Numbered from the stretch's first letter, positions 22,980 to 35,599 are shown. The stretch is 64,000 nucleotides of DNA from Harmonia axyridis (GCF_914767665.1 NC_059503.1:24056001-24120000); one strand, 5' to 3'. Notes: a model not told the origin generated them from the sequence alone. A program made the numbers and translations.

Positions 22980-25014
22980 ATGGTAGGGCTCCTGGCGAAC
23001 AACCCACTAGGAAAAAAATGTAACGCGCCTAAAGCAATACTTCGAAAGTGGTGTGGAAATTTGCTTCAATAGATGAGGATTCATAAATTGTAAAAGGTGA
23101 GCTTATTCAAATCACTTTATTTTCAAACTAAGTCGGCTGGTTCCCTCACTTGTCAATGCAAATTCAGTGTTTCAATCCATGATTTTTGACCTGACAACGT
23201 AGCAAATATTCATTTCTGTGAGTCTTTTCTAACAGAGTTGTAATTAGCCAAAGTACCCAATTTTTTGAATTTCACAGATTTTTTTTTTAACACATTACTC
23301 GAAAACGGCTTAATATACGAGAAAATATGAAGAATACTTTTATTTTTCAAATTAGCTAAATATCCTTCAATGAACGTCCTAGTTACTTTTAAGAGTTCGG
23401 TTCTTTGAATTTCTGGTATTTTTATGGGATGAAGTGTTCATAATGAAGAAACGGGGAGATGTCGATAAAATTTTGTGTACGGAGAAGATTCATCACATAC
23501 ATGAAAAACTATATCCCGAAATTAATTTTTTTCTATACAACCATTTCCGGGATATAACGGAAAATGACATTTTTTTATCGATTTTCAACAGCCTGTATCT
23601 TTTTAACCGGGCCGAATTGGAAAAAATGGTAAATGAAAAAAGGGTTTCTATTGACCTCAGGAATCTTCGGTTGAAATATATGTACAAGTCAAACACTCAA
23701 CCTGTATAATGGGATGCTCATTTTCATTTTTCAGTATTTTTTGTTACGGATATTTTGAAAACTATTTGGTTAAGAAAAAGTCATTCGGAGATGAGTATAT
23801 TACATATCAGAAAAGAAAAAATTATAATAGAATGGCTTAGGTTGCAAACATATCAATTTCAATTAGGCACTCATACTTGAGACAACCGGTAAAGTAAACT
23901 TGAAATTCAATCGTTTTACAGTAGGTTTAAAATAATTTTTTTCAAATTATTAAAAAAAGAAAAATAATGAATAATTCAAGACAGTTGAAATTGATTCCTC
24001 GGACTCTGTTATTAACACGGAAATTAAAACCCTTGACTATGTTAACAGTTTTTAATATAATGAGAATATCTATTTTACATTCACATTTCGGGTACCAACC
24101 CATTATCAAAACTAAAATTAAATTTGCAAGACGTATAAATATACATTAAATGACAGATGTTAAAATTGTAAAATGATTTTATATTAAAAAAAATTAGAGC
24201 AGGAGCAAGTTGCGGATTTCTTTTGGAAAACGAATTTTTTTTGTTAATTTAATCCGGACTATAAGAGAATGAATATATTTGCACTGCATTGTGTATTCAT
24301 TTACAGTTAAATCTCTTATTTTATGTTGAGAATTGTAAACATAGTCAAGTGTTTTAAATTCCCTGTTGACTTTAAGAAAATATTATTGTTATATTTATAA
24401 AAATTGGCAAAAATTTTTTGTCATTTGATAGTAATCATGTCCCTGAATGTATAAATAATTTCAGTTTTCAACTGAAGATCAATTAAACTCTCAGTTCAAA
24501 AGTGAAATTCATGAAGACTAATATTTTTTATTGGAATTGTATACTTCATAGTTTACTCACATTTTAACTAATTAGTATACATCGTTGACTCTCCCCATGA
24601 TAATAAAACCCTTTTATGCATAATTAATAATGGAAAGAATTCAATAAAGTTGACTTTCTTGATATGTACTCTAATATTGTTTTTAATTATTACAGTTCTA
24701 TCAGATCATCAGTCATTTTCTTGGAAGTCAAGCATACGAATTCATCAATTTTAAATCTCAGCAACATTGGGAACAACATTTTTGTCTTCTGTTCATAGAA
24801 ACAGCAAATCTAAAGAAATAATATATAACATAGCCACCCAGATTTATATAAAAATTGAAAACAATTTTAATATACAATAGAATAATAAAACTAGTTAGTA
24901 TTTGACATGTTCATAAACATTTGAATAAAATATATAATAAAAATGAATTGTAGATGGAAAAATAGTAATATATTGATTATTACAATCACAAGTCGAAAAT
25001 ATTCTATTTATTAA
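22980..25014. other. intergenic, no gene recognised
   Basis: Two kb of AT-rich sequence. A 91-codon frame at 23434-23709 ends at tcaacctgtataatg, a motif seen at ends of insect repeats, and lacks coding features, so I treat it as repeat. From 23900 to 25014 nothing is recognisable. Confidence 0.5.
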
Positions 25015-25579
25015 CTAACTCGATAAACATCCTACTCTATCCCTAGGTATTAATCGTAATTCTGAACCATGCTTGAGAAATATATTACCTGAAATAAAAA
25101 TAAGGAAACTTAGAAATTGTTCTATTGAAAAGGAAGTTTATATCTATATATCAAGAAATAAATATAAAGTTTACCAATATAAAATTTTGTTAACGTAAAT
25201 ACATTACCTTTCAGAATGAATATGTAAAGTCCTAAATACCACTCGACTTTTATTAATCAATTAGATTTGTCGAATGCACAGACTTTATTGTTTAAATTAA
25301 AATACATATTTTATTATATTGCTATAGATTGTTTTCCTGACTGATAATAAGAAATGAAATCACAAATAATGTATCTGAATATTTACCAGCTGTTTGTTGG
25401 GGATTGATTCCTACACCATCGTCTGTTATAATTGCAGAAGTTGCTGGAGGTACTTTAAATTCCTCAGCTGCGAATTTTAGGACAGCTGTAAATGGGGTAT
25501 TTTCTGGAACACTTAGAACTTTGAATGGTAATTTTGGATCAGAAGTCAACGTTATTTTGAATGTTACTTTTGAAGTCAT
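25015..25579 (-). CDS. ufm1: ubiquitin-fold modifier 1 (UFM1)
   Basis: There are two coding exons: 25387-25579 (donor G|gtaaat, phase 1) and 25015-25088 (acceptor tttatttcag). Together they encode 88 residues, against 85 in human UFM1. The start is the ATG at 25579; the open frame continues upstream with an extra ATG, but family length favours this one. Exon 1 gives FKITLTSDPKLPF and KVLSVPENTPFTAV to GVGINPQQTAG, and exon 2 gives NIFLKHGSELRLIPRDRVG. The C-terminal Gly of RVG is the one conjugated after UFSP proteases remove the tail; here the tail is CLSS, longer than the usual SC. Through UBA5, UFC1 and UFL1 it modifies targets such as ribosomal protein RPL26 at the ER. The stop overlaps an attaaataaa-type poly(A) signal region. 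It lies head-to-head with the SNIP1-like gene, about 1 kb apart. Confidence 0.93.
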
Positions 25580-26012
25580 TTTTATATTTTTAAGGAAGAA
25601 ATTTATTAAGGTGATTGAAAAATCCAAACATATGGATATTTCAACAATAATTAGTTTATTGTTCTGTGATTCTAATTTCTAAACCGAACCAGACAGTTAT
25701 TGACATGTCACCAGTTACAGTATCTATTTGTGATCTGTAGTTACAATATTTTGGATTCTGTGGTCCCAAATTATTACCGCTAATAAATATTAATAATAAT
25801 TAAAATAAATGTTCTTAATATCCATACTTAATTAACATCTACAAGGCTCATTACCGTAAATTCCAAACTAATAAGATTTAATTTGGGCCATTTAACTCAA
25901 ACAATCATTGAAATGTATATATTTCGATGGTTACAATCATAGAGTAAGTATATACTTGTTCTATGGTTACAATTTGCTTCTTCTTCAGGATGATCTATTT
26001 TGTTACTTGATA

Positions 26013-26025
26013 GTTATAATCATAG

Positions 26026-26108
<83 letters not shown>

Positions 26109-26128
26109 TATATTTCTATGGTTGTAAT
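26013..26128. repeat. (TA)n tract at the centre of an imperfect palindrome
   Basis: About 75 bp of TA repeat (26028-26102) is bracketed by ttataatcatagaaata on the left and tatttctatggttgtaa on the right, which are near-perfect inverted copies. It lies in the divergent interval between ufm1 and the SNIP1-like gene. Further catag/ctatgg motifs occur at 25940-25970 and 26410-26450. Confidence 0.85.
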
Positions 26129-26573
26129 GGACAGCAAGATAAATATAAGTCTTATTAGTCGATATTTATATTGATACTGAAAATTGTCAGAATCTAACAT
26201 AACTGTTCTATAAAGAAATTTTTTTTTATACAAATGTTATTTATATACAAATGTTATTGCGCAATCCAGTGCATAATAACTATATTCTATGTTCTAAAAA
26301 GGTTAACTCAATAAACTCTATGTTCACCACAGAACACAAATATATTCACTGCATAGACATAACATTTGCCAAGCACAATAAAGGAAGAAGAAGAAAACAC
26401 ATAACATTATTCTATGGTTCACTGTTGTTTATCTATAACCATAGATAATTAACCTTAATATATGAGTCTATGACCATAACATAACTAGTAGTCCTGAATA
26501 GTCTGTATTCAACTAGTGTAATTCGCGTTCGCAGTTAATTATTTGATTACCTGATTGAATTAGTGAAATTTCT

Positions 26574-28585
26574 ATGATGTCTTCTTCCAAAAGTAAAAAA
26601 CCTCGATCAGATTCAACTAGTTCAAGTAGTAGCTCATCTGATTCTGATAGCAGTGCATCCAATAATCATTACAAAAAGAGAAAACATTCAGATTCAAGTG
26701 ATTCAGAGAACGAAAGAAATTCGAAAGTAAAAAAAGAACACAAGAAAAGTTCATCAGCTAAGCATGAATATAAGTCTGAACGACCTGAAAAGTATAAAAG
26801 AGATCATAGGGATTCCAAAGAAGTTGATTATAAAAAAAATCATCGTGAACATGACAGTAAACATAACAGAAGAAATTATAATAGTGCAAGTAGAAGAAAC
26901 ACTGAAGATGGTGAAAGATATAAGAGTGACAACAGAAGTGATGATAGAAGAAACACTGAATTTAGAAGAGAGAGATCAGGAAGGAACGAAAGGTATAGAG
27001 AACGAAATGGCTCAGGAGGTAATAGAAGAAGCCCTGGGAGATTCAGAGGTAGTAGGAATAATAGGAGTAGAAGTAAATCTTTTGATCATGCAAATGCAAA
27101 ATGGGGTAAAGAGAAAGTAGATAACTCCGAGGGGAAACCTGGTGGTGAAAAGCTGAAACCAAATTTCGGTCTATCAGGAAAATTGACTGAAGAAACAAAT
27201 ACTTATAAAGGAGTGGTTATTAAGTATAGCGAACCTCCAGAAGCACGAAAACCAAAACGTAGGTGGAGGCTCTACCCTTTCAAGGGAGAAAAAGCTCTTC
27301 AAACTTTATATATTCATAGGGAGAGTGCATATTTGATTGGACGAGAGAGAAAGGTTGTTGATTTGCCAGTTGATCATCCTTCTTGTTCTAAACAGCATGC
27401 TGCTTTACAATATCGATTGGTTCCTTTTACACGAGATGATGGTAGTGCTGGTAAGACAATTTCAAATAAAATTTTTGTTCAATTTTTTTGCTAGAGATGT
27501 ATGTTTAACACGTTAACTGCCACCTGTACAGCCGGCGGCCAAGTAACTTGATACTTGAAGCGCCAAACGAAACTGTGGCGTATCCCGAAAATACCTATGT
27601 GCTTTTCTTCACTAAATATTGACAATTCATTGTGAAAGAAAAGCGCATATCAAAATTTCAAATTTCCATTTATATATGGAAAGTATTTTGTATTGGTAGC
27701 CGGCTGTGCAGGTGGCGTACAAGAGAATTTCGTATTCATATTTTACCATTTGGCCGCCGGCTGTACTGGATGTCAATATTGAAAATGTCTAAAAATCCTA
27801 TGCGGCAGTTAATTTATAAATACTATTTTTGTTTTTTCATGAAGGCTTTCACAGTAGGATTTGGTATTAGGATTAAAAATATCTAAAATACATTATTCTA
27901 GACGCCAAGAACTTGATATTCCTGTTTCAATGCTTCCCATGTCATAAATTTTTTTTTCATTGTACTTCAATCTTTTCTCAAATTATTCAAAAATTGCTAG
28001 AAATCTCATTCCATGTTTGTTTATTAATAGTTAAAATCCTGTTAGTACTTAAAGGTGGAAATTGTATTAGAAATATTGAAGGTTTCCGCATTTTCATGGT
28101 ATTATAAAGCATTTAATATGAATTTATGTCCACAATTGCGGTAGGCATCTATTGAACTATCTTAGTCAAAGATTGTGATATAGCTGTGAACACCTTCATC
28201 AATAAGTTGAATAATACATATTGATAAAGTAATTGTATCTATCATTCGGTACATATTGTGAAACAGCTCAGCGAAATTTTTCTATTTTCATTTTATATTT
28301 ATGTGATTAGATTCTTTTAATATTAAAATTGTATTCTTTATTTTAGGCAAAAGAGTGAGACCTTATTTGATAGATCTCGAATCTGCTAATGGAACGTTTA
28401 TAAATGGCAAGAAGATTGAACCTAAGAAGTATGTTGAGTTATTAGAAAAAGATGTTATCAAATTTGGCTTCAGTTCAAGGGAATATGTGTTGCTTCATGA
28501 AAATAGCAAAGATGAAGCACAAGATGATGATGTAAAATTAGAAGAGGAAGAAGTTAAAATCAAAAAAGAAGAACATAGTTCTTGA
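26574..28585 (+). CDS. Snip1: SNIP1-like FHA-domain protein (Smad nuclear-interacting protein 1)
   Basis: There are two coding exons, 26574-27450 (donor G|gtaaga, phase 1) and 28347-28585 (acceptor ttattttag), giving 371 residues; human SNIP1 is about 396. The start is the first ATG of the frame (a second follows directly). Residues 1-185 are Ser-rich and then RS/RD-rich and basic, as in splicing-associated proteins. Next comes FGLSGKLTEETNTYKGVV and a C-terminal FHA domain spanning both exons: YLIGRERKVVDLPVDHPSCSKQHAAL, then LIDLESANGTFINGKKI and KFGFSSREYVLLHE; the Arg, Ser and His of GR...S..H and NGT are the expected phosphothreonine-binding residues. It ends in an acidic/Lys tail. In this family the protein acts in the nucleus in spliceosomes (RES complex, Pml1 relative) and miRNA processing. 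The intron carries a MITE. Confidence 0.92.
27505..27812. mobile_element. MITE in the SNIP1-like intron
   Basis: The left end has ttaacacgttaactgcc and, just inside, tacagccggcggccaa; the right end has the inverted ttggccgccggctgta and then ggcagttaa. Sub-repeats of the gccggc/ggtggc type also occur in the middle. TTAA at both borders suggests a piggyBac-like non-autonomous element, but the two terminal sequences are unequal in length, so this is tentative. Confidence 0.55.
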
Positions 28586-28704
28586 AAAACAATTGTACTG
28601 ATTGCTGATTATACTCTTATGAATCAATATTATCTACTATTCAAGCTTAATTTGTATTTTCTGTACATAACTTTATGTAATATATGAATATTAAAAAAAA
28701 TTCC

Positions 28705-28710
28705 AATAAA
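28705..28710 (+). terminator. poly(A) signal AATAAA of the SNIP1-like gene
   Basis: AATAAA lies 120 bases after the stop, followed by a T-rich stretch; a second aataaa lies 9 bases further on. Confidence 0.6.
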
Positions 28711-29340
28711 TTGTAATAAAAATAGTTAATTGTTTCTTTGTCATCAAACAAATTTTGGATAAATGAAATCCAAATTAGGCATGATTCAAGCTTTATTTTT
28801 CTTTCTGTGCATACCTTCATGAAATATGTGAATATCAAAAAAAAATTCCAATAATTACTTTTACATTTTCCTAAACCATCAACGGTTCTCCAAAAAAATA
28901 GTTCTGGAGGAAAGAAGTAGGCACCCTTCCGGAAAAAATATTACATGATGAAAACTTTGAATTGGAATATCTGTGGCCAATTCAAACTGAATATCTTGTG
29001 AAGGGAAGGTTCTATGAGAAAAAAACTTTAACACCTGTATCTCAAAAACAAAGTACAGGATGGGCAAATAAGCGAGGTAAGCGGCTATATCTCAGGATAC
29101 ACTCATCGTAGAGACTTGCGGTAAAAAATTTTACCACTAAAGTGTACAAGAGAACACACCGGAAATTATTTTGAAGTCCATACCTCTACCGCTAGGGGGT
29201 GTAATAGCTACCGTCGAGTAGAAAAATGAATATTACTCGAAAATGTTTCATATGAAGTTGAAGAAAAAATATCATCACTGTAATCCTTGGAAAATTCTCT
29301 ATCTTTTTGAATTGTCACTTTCGATTTTACGACATCAAAT

Positions 29341-30127
29341 AAGGGTAGGTGAAAGGGAGAAATCTGACTGATTGAAACACCTGTAACTTCAGTTTGGCTC
29401 AACATTTTTGAGCAAATTAGATCTCGTCTGAGAGATAATATCTTTTTCATTGAGGACAAAATATAGTCATGATAAATTTGTTTTTTCTGCTTTCGATAGG
29501 GGGCGCTAAGTCAGAAGTTCATTGTTTTGTTCATTTTACTGCGAAATTTCAAATGTAATGATAGGATTTTCTTAACAGAAACAGAAGTTCCATCCAATTT
29601 TCATGAAAAAACCTGAAGGTCACAAAGCGATAGCTTCAGGCGTTCTGAAGTTATGGCCGAAAGAAGATATTCTTCAACTGATGCACTGCGAAAAATCAAA
29701 TTGTGTTTTAAGTTCGGACAGAAACAGAAATTCCATCAAATTTCTTGAGTTATGGACGAAAAAAGATATTCTTCAACTGATGCACTGAAAAACTAAATTG
29801 TGTCTTCTTTCGGCCATAACTCCAGAACGCCTGAAGCTATCTCTTTGTGACCTTCAGGTTTTTTCATGAAAATTTGATGGAACTTCTGTTTCTGTTAAGA
29901 AAATCCTATCATTACATTTGAAATTTCGCAGTACAATGAACAAAACAATGAACTTCTGACTTAGCATCCCCTATCGAAAGCAGGAAAAACAAATTTATCA
30001 TGACTATGTTTTGTCCTCAATCAACAAGATATTATCTTCCAGACGAGATCTAATTTGTTCAAAAATGTAGAACCAAACTGAAGTTACAGGTGTTTCAATC
30101 AGTCAGATTTCTCCCTTTCACCCACCC
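29341..30127. repeat. foldback element with about 330-bp arms
   Basis: The left arm (29341-29667) starts aagggtaggtgaaaggg and ends tatggccgaaagaaga; the right arm (29800-30127) is its inverted copy, differing mainly by small changes (for example gggggcgct against the complement of agcatccccta). The spacer of about 130 bp holds a partial direct duplication: agatattcttcaactgatgc occurs at 29666 and 29766. There is no coding potential. A transcript through it would form a long, near-perfect double strand. Confidence 0.85.
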
Positions 30128-32065
30128 ATGTTATAGGACTTCTTTTCTCAAAAATGATCCGAAAAATCTGTCAATTTTATTTAGGAACACCGTGTAGATA
30201 TAGTGAATTCAAAACTGATGTCTTCATGAATAAATTGTAATTTGAATGAAACAAATATATCGTATGTTCGTATTCACACCTTTATTTTCAGATTATTCTT
30301 TTGAGGAAATGATAAAGGAAATGATATTTTGACTATAGGATGGTTCATCTCATTATACATAGTTTGGATAATGAACATCAACATCATCAATGTGAAATAT
30401 ATATTTATTTATAGCTACAATTCTTTCATTTTCACAGAAATAAAACAATACTTAATACCTAGGTATGTACAATTTCATCATCTCTACTTCCAAATGAATT
30501 GAGTTACTCTAGAAAATTAATGATGAGCTGCTCCAATATTTTGGCAAGTTAAAACCTTCCATAAATCATTATCACAATTCATACTTCCACTCAAAATAAT
30601 AAATTATCATTCATCATATAAAACTAATAAACATTTTATTAAAAATAAGAAAAACAAATTTTAAACGGAAATATGCCAATAAACAAGAAATTGCTGGAAC
30701 TAAAACACTCTGTGGTAATTATTTTTTATTTTAAATATTAGGTAATTGTGTACCTACCTAAATATATGCTGAATCCCAGCAAACCATGTTGTTATATGCG
30801 CCTTCCCGTTACATAACATCCCTAAGAAATGAGGTATATACCTGATACATCTCAAAACTAATGTATCTGATACATAACATTTCATATATCCATGAAATTA
30901 TTTGACTTATTCATATATCATATATGTAACATTGTTATATTACTGAAGTTACGTATATGATACATCTTCCAGCATCCCTAAAAACAATATAACTCTGATA
31001 TCTACTAGTGTGTAATATAGTTACATATCATATATGTAACATTCGCAATATATATTTTACATTGCTAATATTATGTAAAAGCTATGTAAATATAGCATAT
31101 TCATGATATATTACTCAGATCTATACAAGTACTCTTATAATACATAACCTTTATTAAAGTTGAACTGTTTAGAGATTTTTGCCAGGACTAGTGCAGTGAA
31201 AAGTGATATGCATTTTCTAACTTTTGATTGTTAGTTAGAAGTGATGAACTATAATAATAATAATATTCAATATTCTTTGATTTTTCATCAATTTCGGATT
31301 ACTTTCATCGTGGAAATATGAGATAAGAAGTGAAAAACTGTAATAATAATATTCAACATTCGATGATTTTTCACCAATTCCAGATTAGTTTCATAGTGAA
31401 AATATGTGAGGTAAGTGAATATAAGTATACTTCGACAACGTAACTACATTAAGATATATAAATGCTGTTGTAGGTGTCTTTCATTTTGCATGGTTTCTGT
31501 CTTCTTCATTCAAATTATATGCATTTTGATATTTTTCCTTTTTATGGTAATTTGCATTTGGGTGTATATAGTTCTGAAGTAATACCACAATTGTTTTATC
31601 ATCTAAATAAGAAGTATCTGAATAGTGCGCTAGTTTTTACTACTTAGACTATTTTTCTGCTATACTTTATTTATGTTTGTGATGTATATACCTATGTTAT
31701 TCTCTGCTATTCGTGAAATTAAAACATCTAGATTTCATATATGCACAATACACTTTTCTTCCATCATTATTAATGACCAATGTCAGATCACATAAGGATG
31801 CTTTTTGAGAAATAGATTCTGATAAGTTTAATCAAATGTTTTAGTATGATATAAATAATTTTGCTGTTTCAGAGTGAGGAATCACCTCCTGAAGTTTACT
31901 CATGTATTCAAAACTTTCATAACTTTATATTATGTAAGAAATTTGTTATTTATCCAATCAGGAAACCTCGTTACTGAGAATTTTAATTGTAAATACCATT
32001 TTTTAATAACATTCCAATATGTTTAGGTTTTGCATCTCAATCTTTTATCCAATGTGCAGATTTTG

Positions 32066-32120
32066 AGAAGATAGATATCAGCCGAGTGGATAAGGCTGGC
32101 CACATTGAGGATCAAGAGAC
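32066..32120 (+). other. tRNA-like box A sequence
   Basis: atatcagccgagtggataag followed by gctggccacattgaggatcaagagac resembles the D-arm side of a Leu/Ser tRNA (the gccgagtgg box A). No anticodon arm or ggttcga box B follows at the proper distance, so it is not a tRNA gene; it may be part of a tRNA-derived module in the surrounding element. Confidence 0.4.
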
Positions 32121-33142
32121 AAAAATAAGTTTTGGTTGATGTAGGTACTTTGATTACATTAAAAATTTTCAATAATTCTATGATCTTTCATTTAACAAAC
32201 ACCCAATTGTTAAATTATTAAATCCTGTTTTACTATTCATAAATTATTTGTAATATTTCAAATGTGGTGCATACCAAACGTAGGAATCTGGTTTTTGTTG
32301 AATTTTCTAGGTTCAAAATAATAATATTGTTGACTAAAAAATATCTTTCTAGCAAAAAATGAAAGATGGAGTTTAAATATATATTTTTGGAATGCACCTT
32401 AATTCATAAGTATCTCTTTTCATGTAATTTATAAGTGATATATCTCTTATTAATTGATGTTGGCTAGATACCAGCAGTTTTAGTTTCAATTGGTATTGTG
32501 TATCATTTGTTATATTTTTGTTTGGAAGGTATTGAAAAAAATTCCAACAAATTCACTAAAACATAATTTGTGTGGTGTCGGCATATTTAGATTTTTTATA
32601 TGTAGTTTGATTAGTTTTTCCTCCAGAAAGAATTGTACAGGTATGTATTGTTTTTGAATTGCATAGAGAATTTACTTCTGAGTACCTATATGTAATATAA
32701 ACATTCAGATAACTATTACATTTTTCTTATGTCTCTTGTTTGTAGCAGATATATTTCTTTTGGTTATATCACATAGAACGGATAAATTTTTTTATATTGC
32801 ATGGTGAACTGTTTACTGAGTATATATTATGTAATATAACCATATATAGGTTGGCCCAGTTCTTGTAGAGTAACTTGGTGTATTCACTTTTAGGATGAAA
32901 GCGTCATAGTCACTTTATATGTCAATAAATTCACAAAAACATAAGGAGGTTATTGACATCAGGTTGTTCAAAATTAAAGATTTTATTGATAAATCTGGTA
33001 ACTTGAACAACCTCGATATAACTTCCTTATTATGAAATTATTACGACCCATATTCATATTATGTTTTCATCTTAAAAACTGAAAACTCTCACAACTGTTA
33101 TTCTACAAAAAACTGAGCCAGCCTGTATATATTTATATTACA

Positions 33143-33300
33143 TAAAAAGGATGTACCATAAATATTACAGATGTAATATACCAGCGATGTATCATGTATG
33201 TTACATGAAATGTAACAGCTACGTATATGATACATAAAGGATGTACCATAAATATTACAGATGTAATATACCAGCGATGTATCATGTATGTTACATGATC
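33143..33300. repeat. 90-bp tandem repeat, two copies
   Basis: aaggatgtaccataaatatt recurs 90 bases later with almost no change. It contains tacatgta-type palindromes and forms part of the right end of the 2.7-kb element. Confidence 0.85.
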
Positions 33301-34053
33301 TGTACATGATACATGGCAATTTTGTTACATGTTATGTAACGGAAGGCGGACATAGAGCGGTCGTTGAGCGGTACTAGAAAGGCGCGTGTATGTTACATTG
33401 TTATGTAACATAGATCGTTGTAATATATATGTTATGTCTATGATACGTATTTGTGTTTGCTGGGATAAGTCTTCTCGAACAATTTCATTGTTATGTTAAT
33501 TAATGTGTTCAATTTTTTTCTATACATATCTTATGCCTGTACTATATTTTTTTGACAGATTCAATAACAGATTAAAAAACAACGAATCTTTATTCATAAC
33601 TAAAACAATTCACATTCAAACTTGAATTATAGATAACACAGTCGATGATTTATAACTATTTACATTTTTATACATGTTGTCTGCTTTTATAAATTTTGTA
33701 AATGGGTGAGTTAAGAAAACTATATACGTATATCTTTCTTAACTATCATTAAAAAATAACGAGAATTTGAGGTGCGCAAATTACTTTGAAAAGGAACTGA
33801 ATTTCTTTTGAAACATATAATAATTACATTCCCTCTCACATTCTAGTTTGTATACCTATTGTTGAAATTTTTCTATTATTTGATTATAATTTGGTTTGGG
33901 ATTGCAAAAATTGAAATCTACCGAAAGCTAGAATATTTAATTCTAGATAATGTTGATAATCATTATTTTTTAATATACCTCGCATATCCATTGCAGACAA
34001 TAGAAAATTTTAAATATTTTAAATATTCACATTTGGTGTGATCTTTGGCTTCA

Positions 34054-34304
34054 TCAAATTTTCTTATTACTATTAATTGATGAAGTTTTTTTGAGGATCT
34101 TTTTGGAATCCTTCTTCTCCAATGTATTTATCATTTGATTTGGTATTTCGTAACCTTCATTCTCTAAGACACTTACTGGTTCACATAAAAGTTCCAAATA
34201 TTTTGGTACACTTTCTGCAGATTTCAATACCGATTTTTCATCTGCAGATGTTAGAAATGGAGTTTTCTCCTTGTCTTCTTCATGATCGCTCTTCCAAGAC
34301 GCAT
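34054..34304 (-). CDS. sev: sev exon 22, C-terminal tail
   Basis: 251 bp with stop; acceptor ttttaatacag. Joined to exon 21 it reads VPEHASWKSDHEEDKEK, then PKYLELLCEPVSVLENEGYE and a Lys-rich end. Single tyrosines in acidic surroundings (KYLEL, GYEIP) could be phosphorylation sites. The 3.4-kb intron before it holds a DD41D element. The assignment rests on phase, strand and composition. Confidence 0.65.
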
Positions 34305-35599
34305 CTGTATTAAAAATTTTTGTTAATATTAGTTGTATTATTTTTCTTGTTATTATTAATAATGGTGTATTAGTAGGTACTATGTGCATGCAGGAATAAT
34401 TATTCCATTAATGATGGAAAACAATATTAGACAAATGACCGTCACGGCTACGGTTGCAGCTCTATATTCTTATTATGATTTTCCATGACCAATTGGCACA
34501 TTTGCGGCTGTATGTCCTTGATAACTTCACGAATTCCATATTTAAAGTCTTGGATCCATTATGAAGCATTGACATAGATCTTATCTTTCACGTGGTCCCA
34601 AAGAAACAAGTCTAAAGGCTTCAAATCACAAGATCTCGGTGGCGAATTGTGATCCTCTCTTCTAGAAATAACACGACCCGTAAACTTTTCTTGCAACATT
34701 GCGATTGTTTTGTTGCTTATGTGGCTCGTCTTGTTAAAAATAAACGTTATCCATATCAATAACCTCCAATTTTGTTTGTGGAAAACCTAATTCCCAAGAT
34801 TGATGAGGAATCGACAATCTTGGGTTTTCGTCAACACTACGGGCTACAGCAGCAATATTCTTGAGGCCCTCGAGGGATGCACACGGTTTCGATCCCTCAC
34901 ATTATTAACAGTAATTAACAGATTACTAATGTCACCAGTTTTACTATTGCCGGCCCAGAAAGTGCTTCAAGATGACCCAAAAGTGCTTTATTTTTACGAA
35001 TTGAATTTTTGCAGTGAATTTCAAAATTTTCAATGCTTTGTTGTAGCGTGTATCGTTCCATATTTATTAGTGGCGTAGTTTTTACTTGTCAAATAACAAC
35101 AAAAAAATGACGGCTTCAAAAGTTACAGCAGCCCACCCATTCAAAATGAAACCTCTCATTGGAAAACCCTCTTATCTGACCTATTGAAGTAATAATTTTC
35201 ATCATGTGACGAATTTCACCGAAATTAATAATTTTAAAGATTCATGCTGTCGTTTAATTCTACATTGTTGTGCACCTAAAAATGTTAGTGTTGTGTTTTT
35301 TCAAACAAGAAATATTACCTGATGTATTATGATTTATGTCTTGAAAATACACTGCGTTGGTTACTCCATACATCATGTCTGAAAGCAATAGTAGCATTCT
35401 GAGGATGAGTTAAACACATGCAATGAAAATAATAAAGCAATTCATCATGATAAGCCAAACGATGCATTTCTAAATTTACATTTCGCTTTCTTATTTCTGA
35501 TAGTTCAAGGAAAACATTTTCAGTTTATGGTATGATTAGAATGGGAATGTTTTATGTTTTTGTATGCCGATTCTCCTAGGTCTCTGTGAGACATAGGAG

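Larger units (their letters stand above)
30773..33466. mobile_element. 2.7-kb element with CCCAGCAAAC inverted ends
   Basis: atcccagcaaac at 30773 is mirrored by gtttgctgggat ending at 33466. Just inside, gccttcccgttacataacat on the left matches the inverted atgttatgtaacggaaggc on the right (33333-33351). Both ends are rich in palindromic tacatgta/tgatacat motifs. No transposase ORF exists in the interior, so it is non-autonomous. The superfamily is unknown to me. Confidence 0.6.

Noticed and set aside
23434..23709. 91-codon ORF
   Set aside because: Amino-acid composition is typical of AT-rich noise and the 3' end looks like a repeat terminus.
26764..27120. 118-codon ORF overlapping the SNIP1-like gene
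   Set aside because: It is a shifted-frame shadow of the Arg/Ser-rich N-terminus, with the Glu/Ile-rich composition expected from that.
33098..33319. 73-codon ORF with repeating CNIHDTSLVYYICNIYGTSF-like units
   Set aside because: It is produced by the 90-bp DNA tandem repeat inside a TIR element, with no other support.
34870..34905. tRNA T-arm-like ggtttcgatccctcac and a similar piece near 35998
   Set aside because: No cloverleaf can be assembled around either; chance or old SINE remnants.
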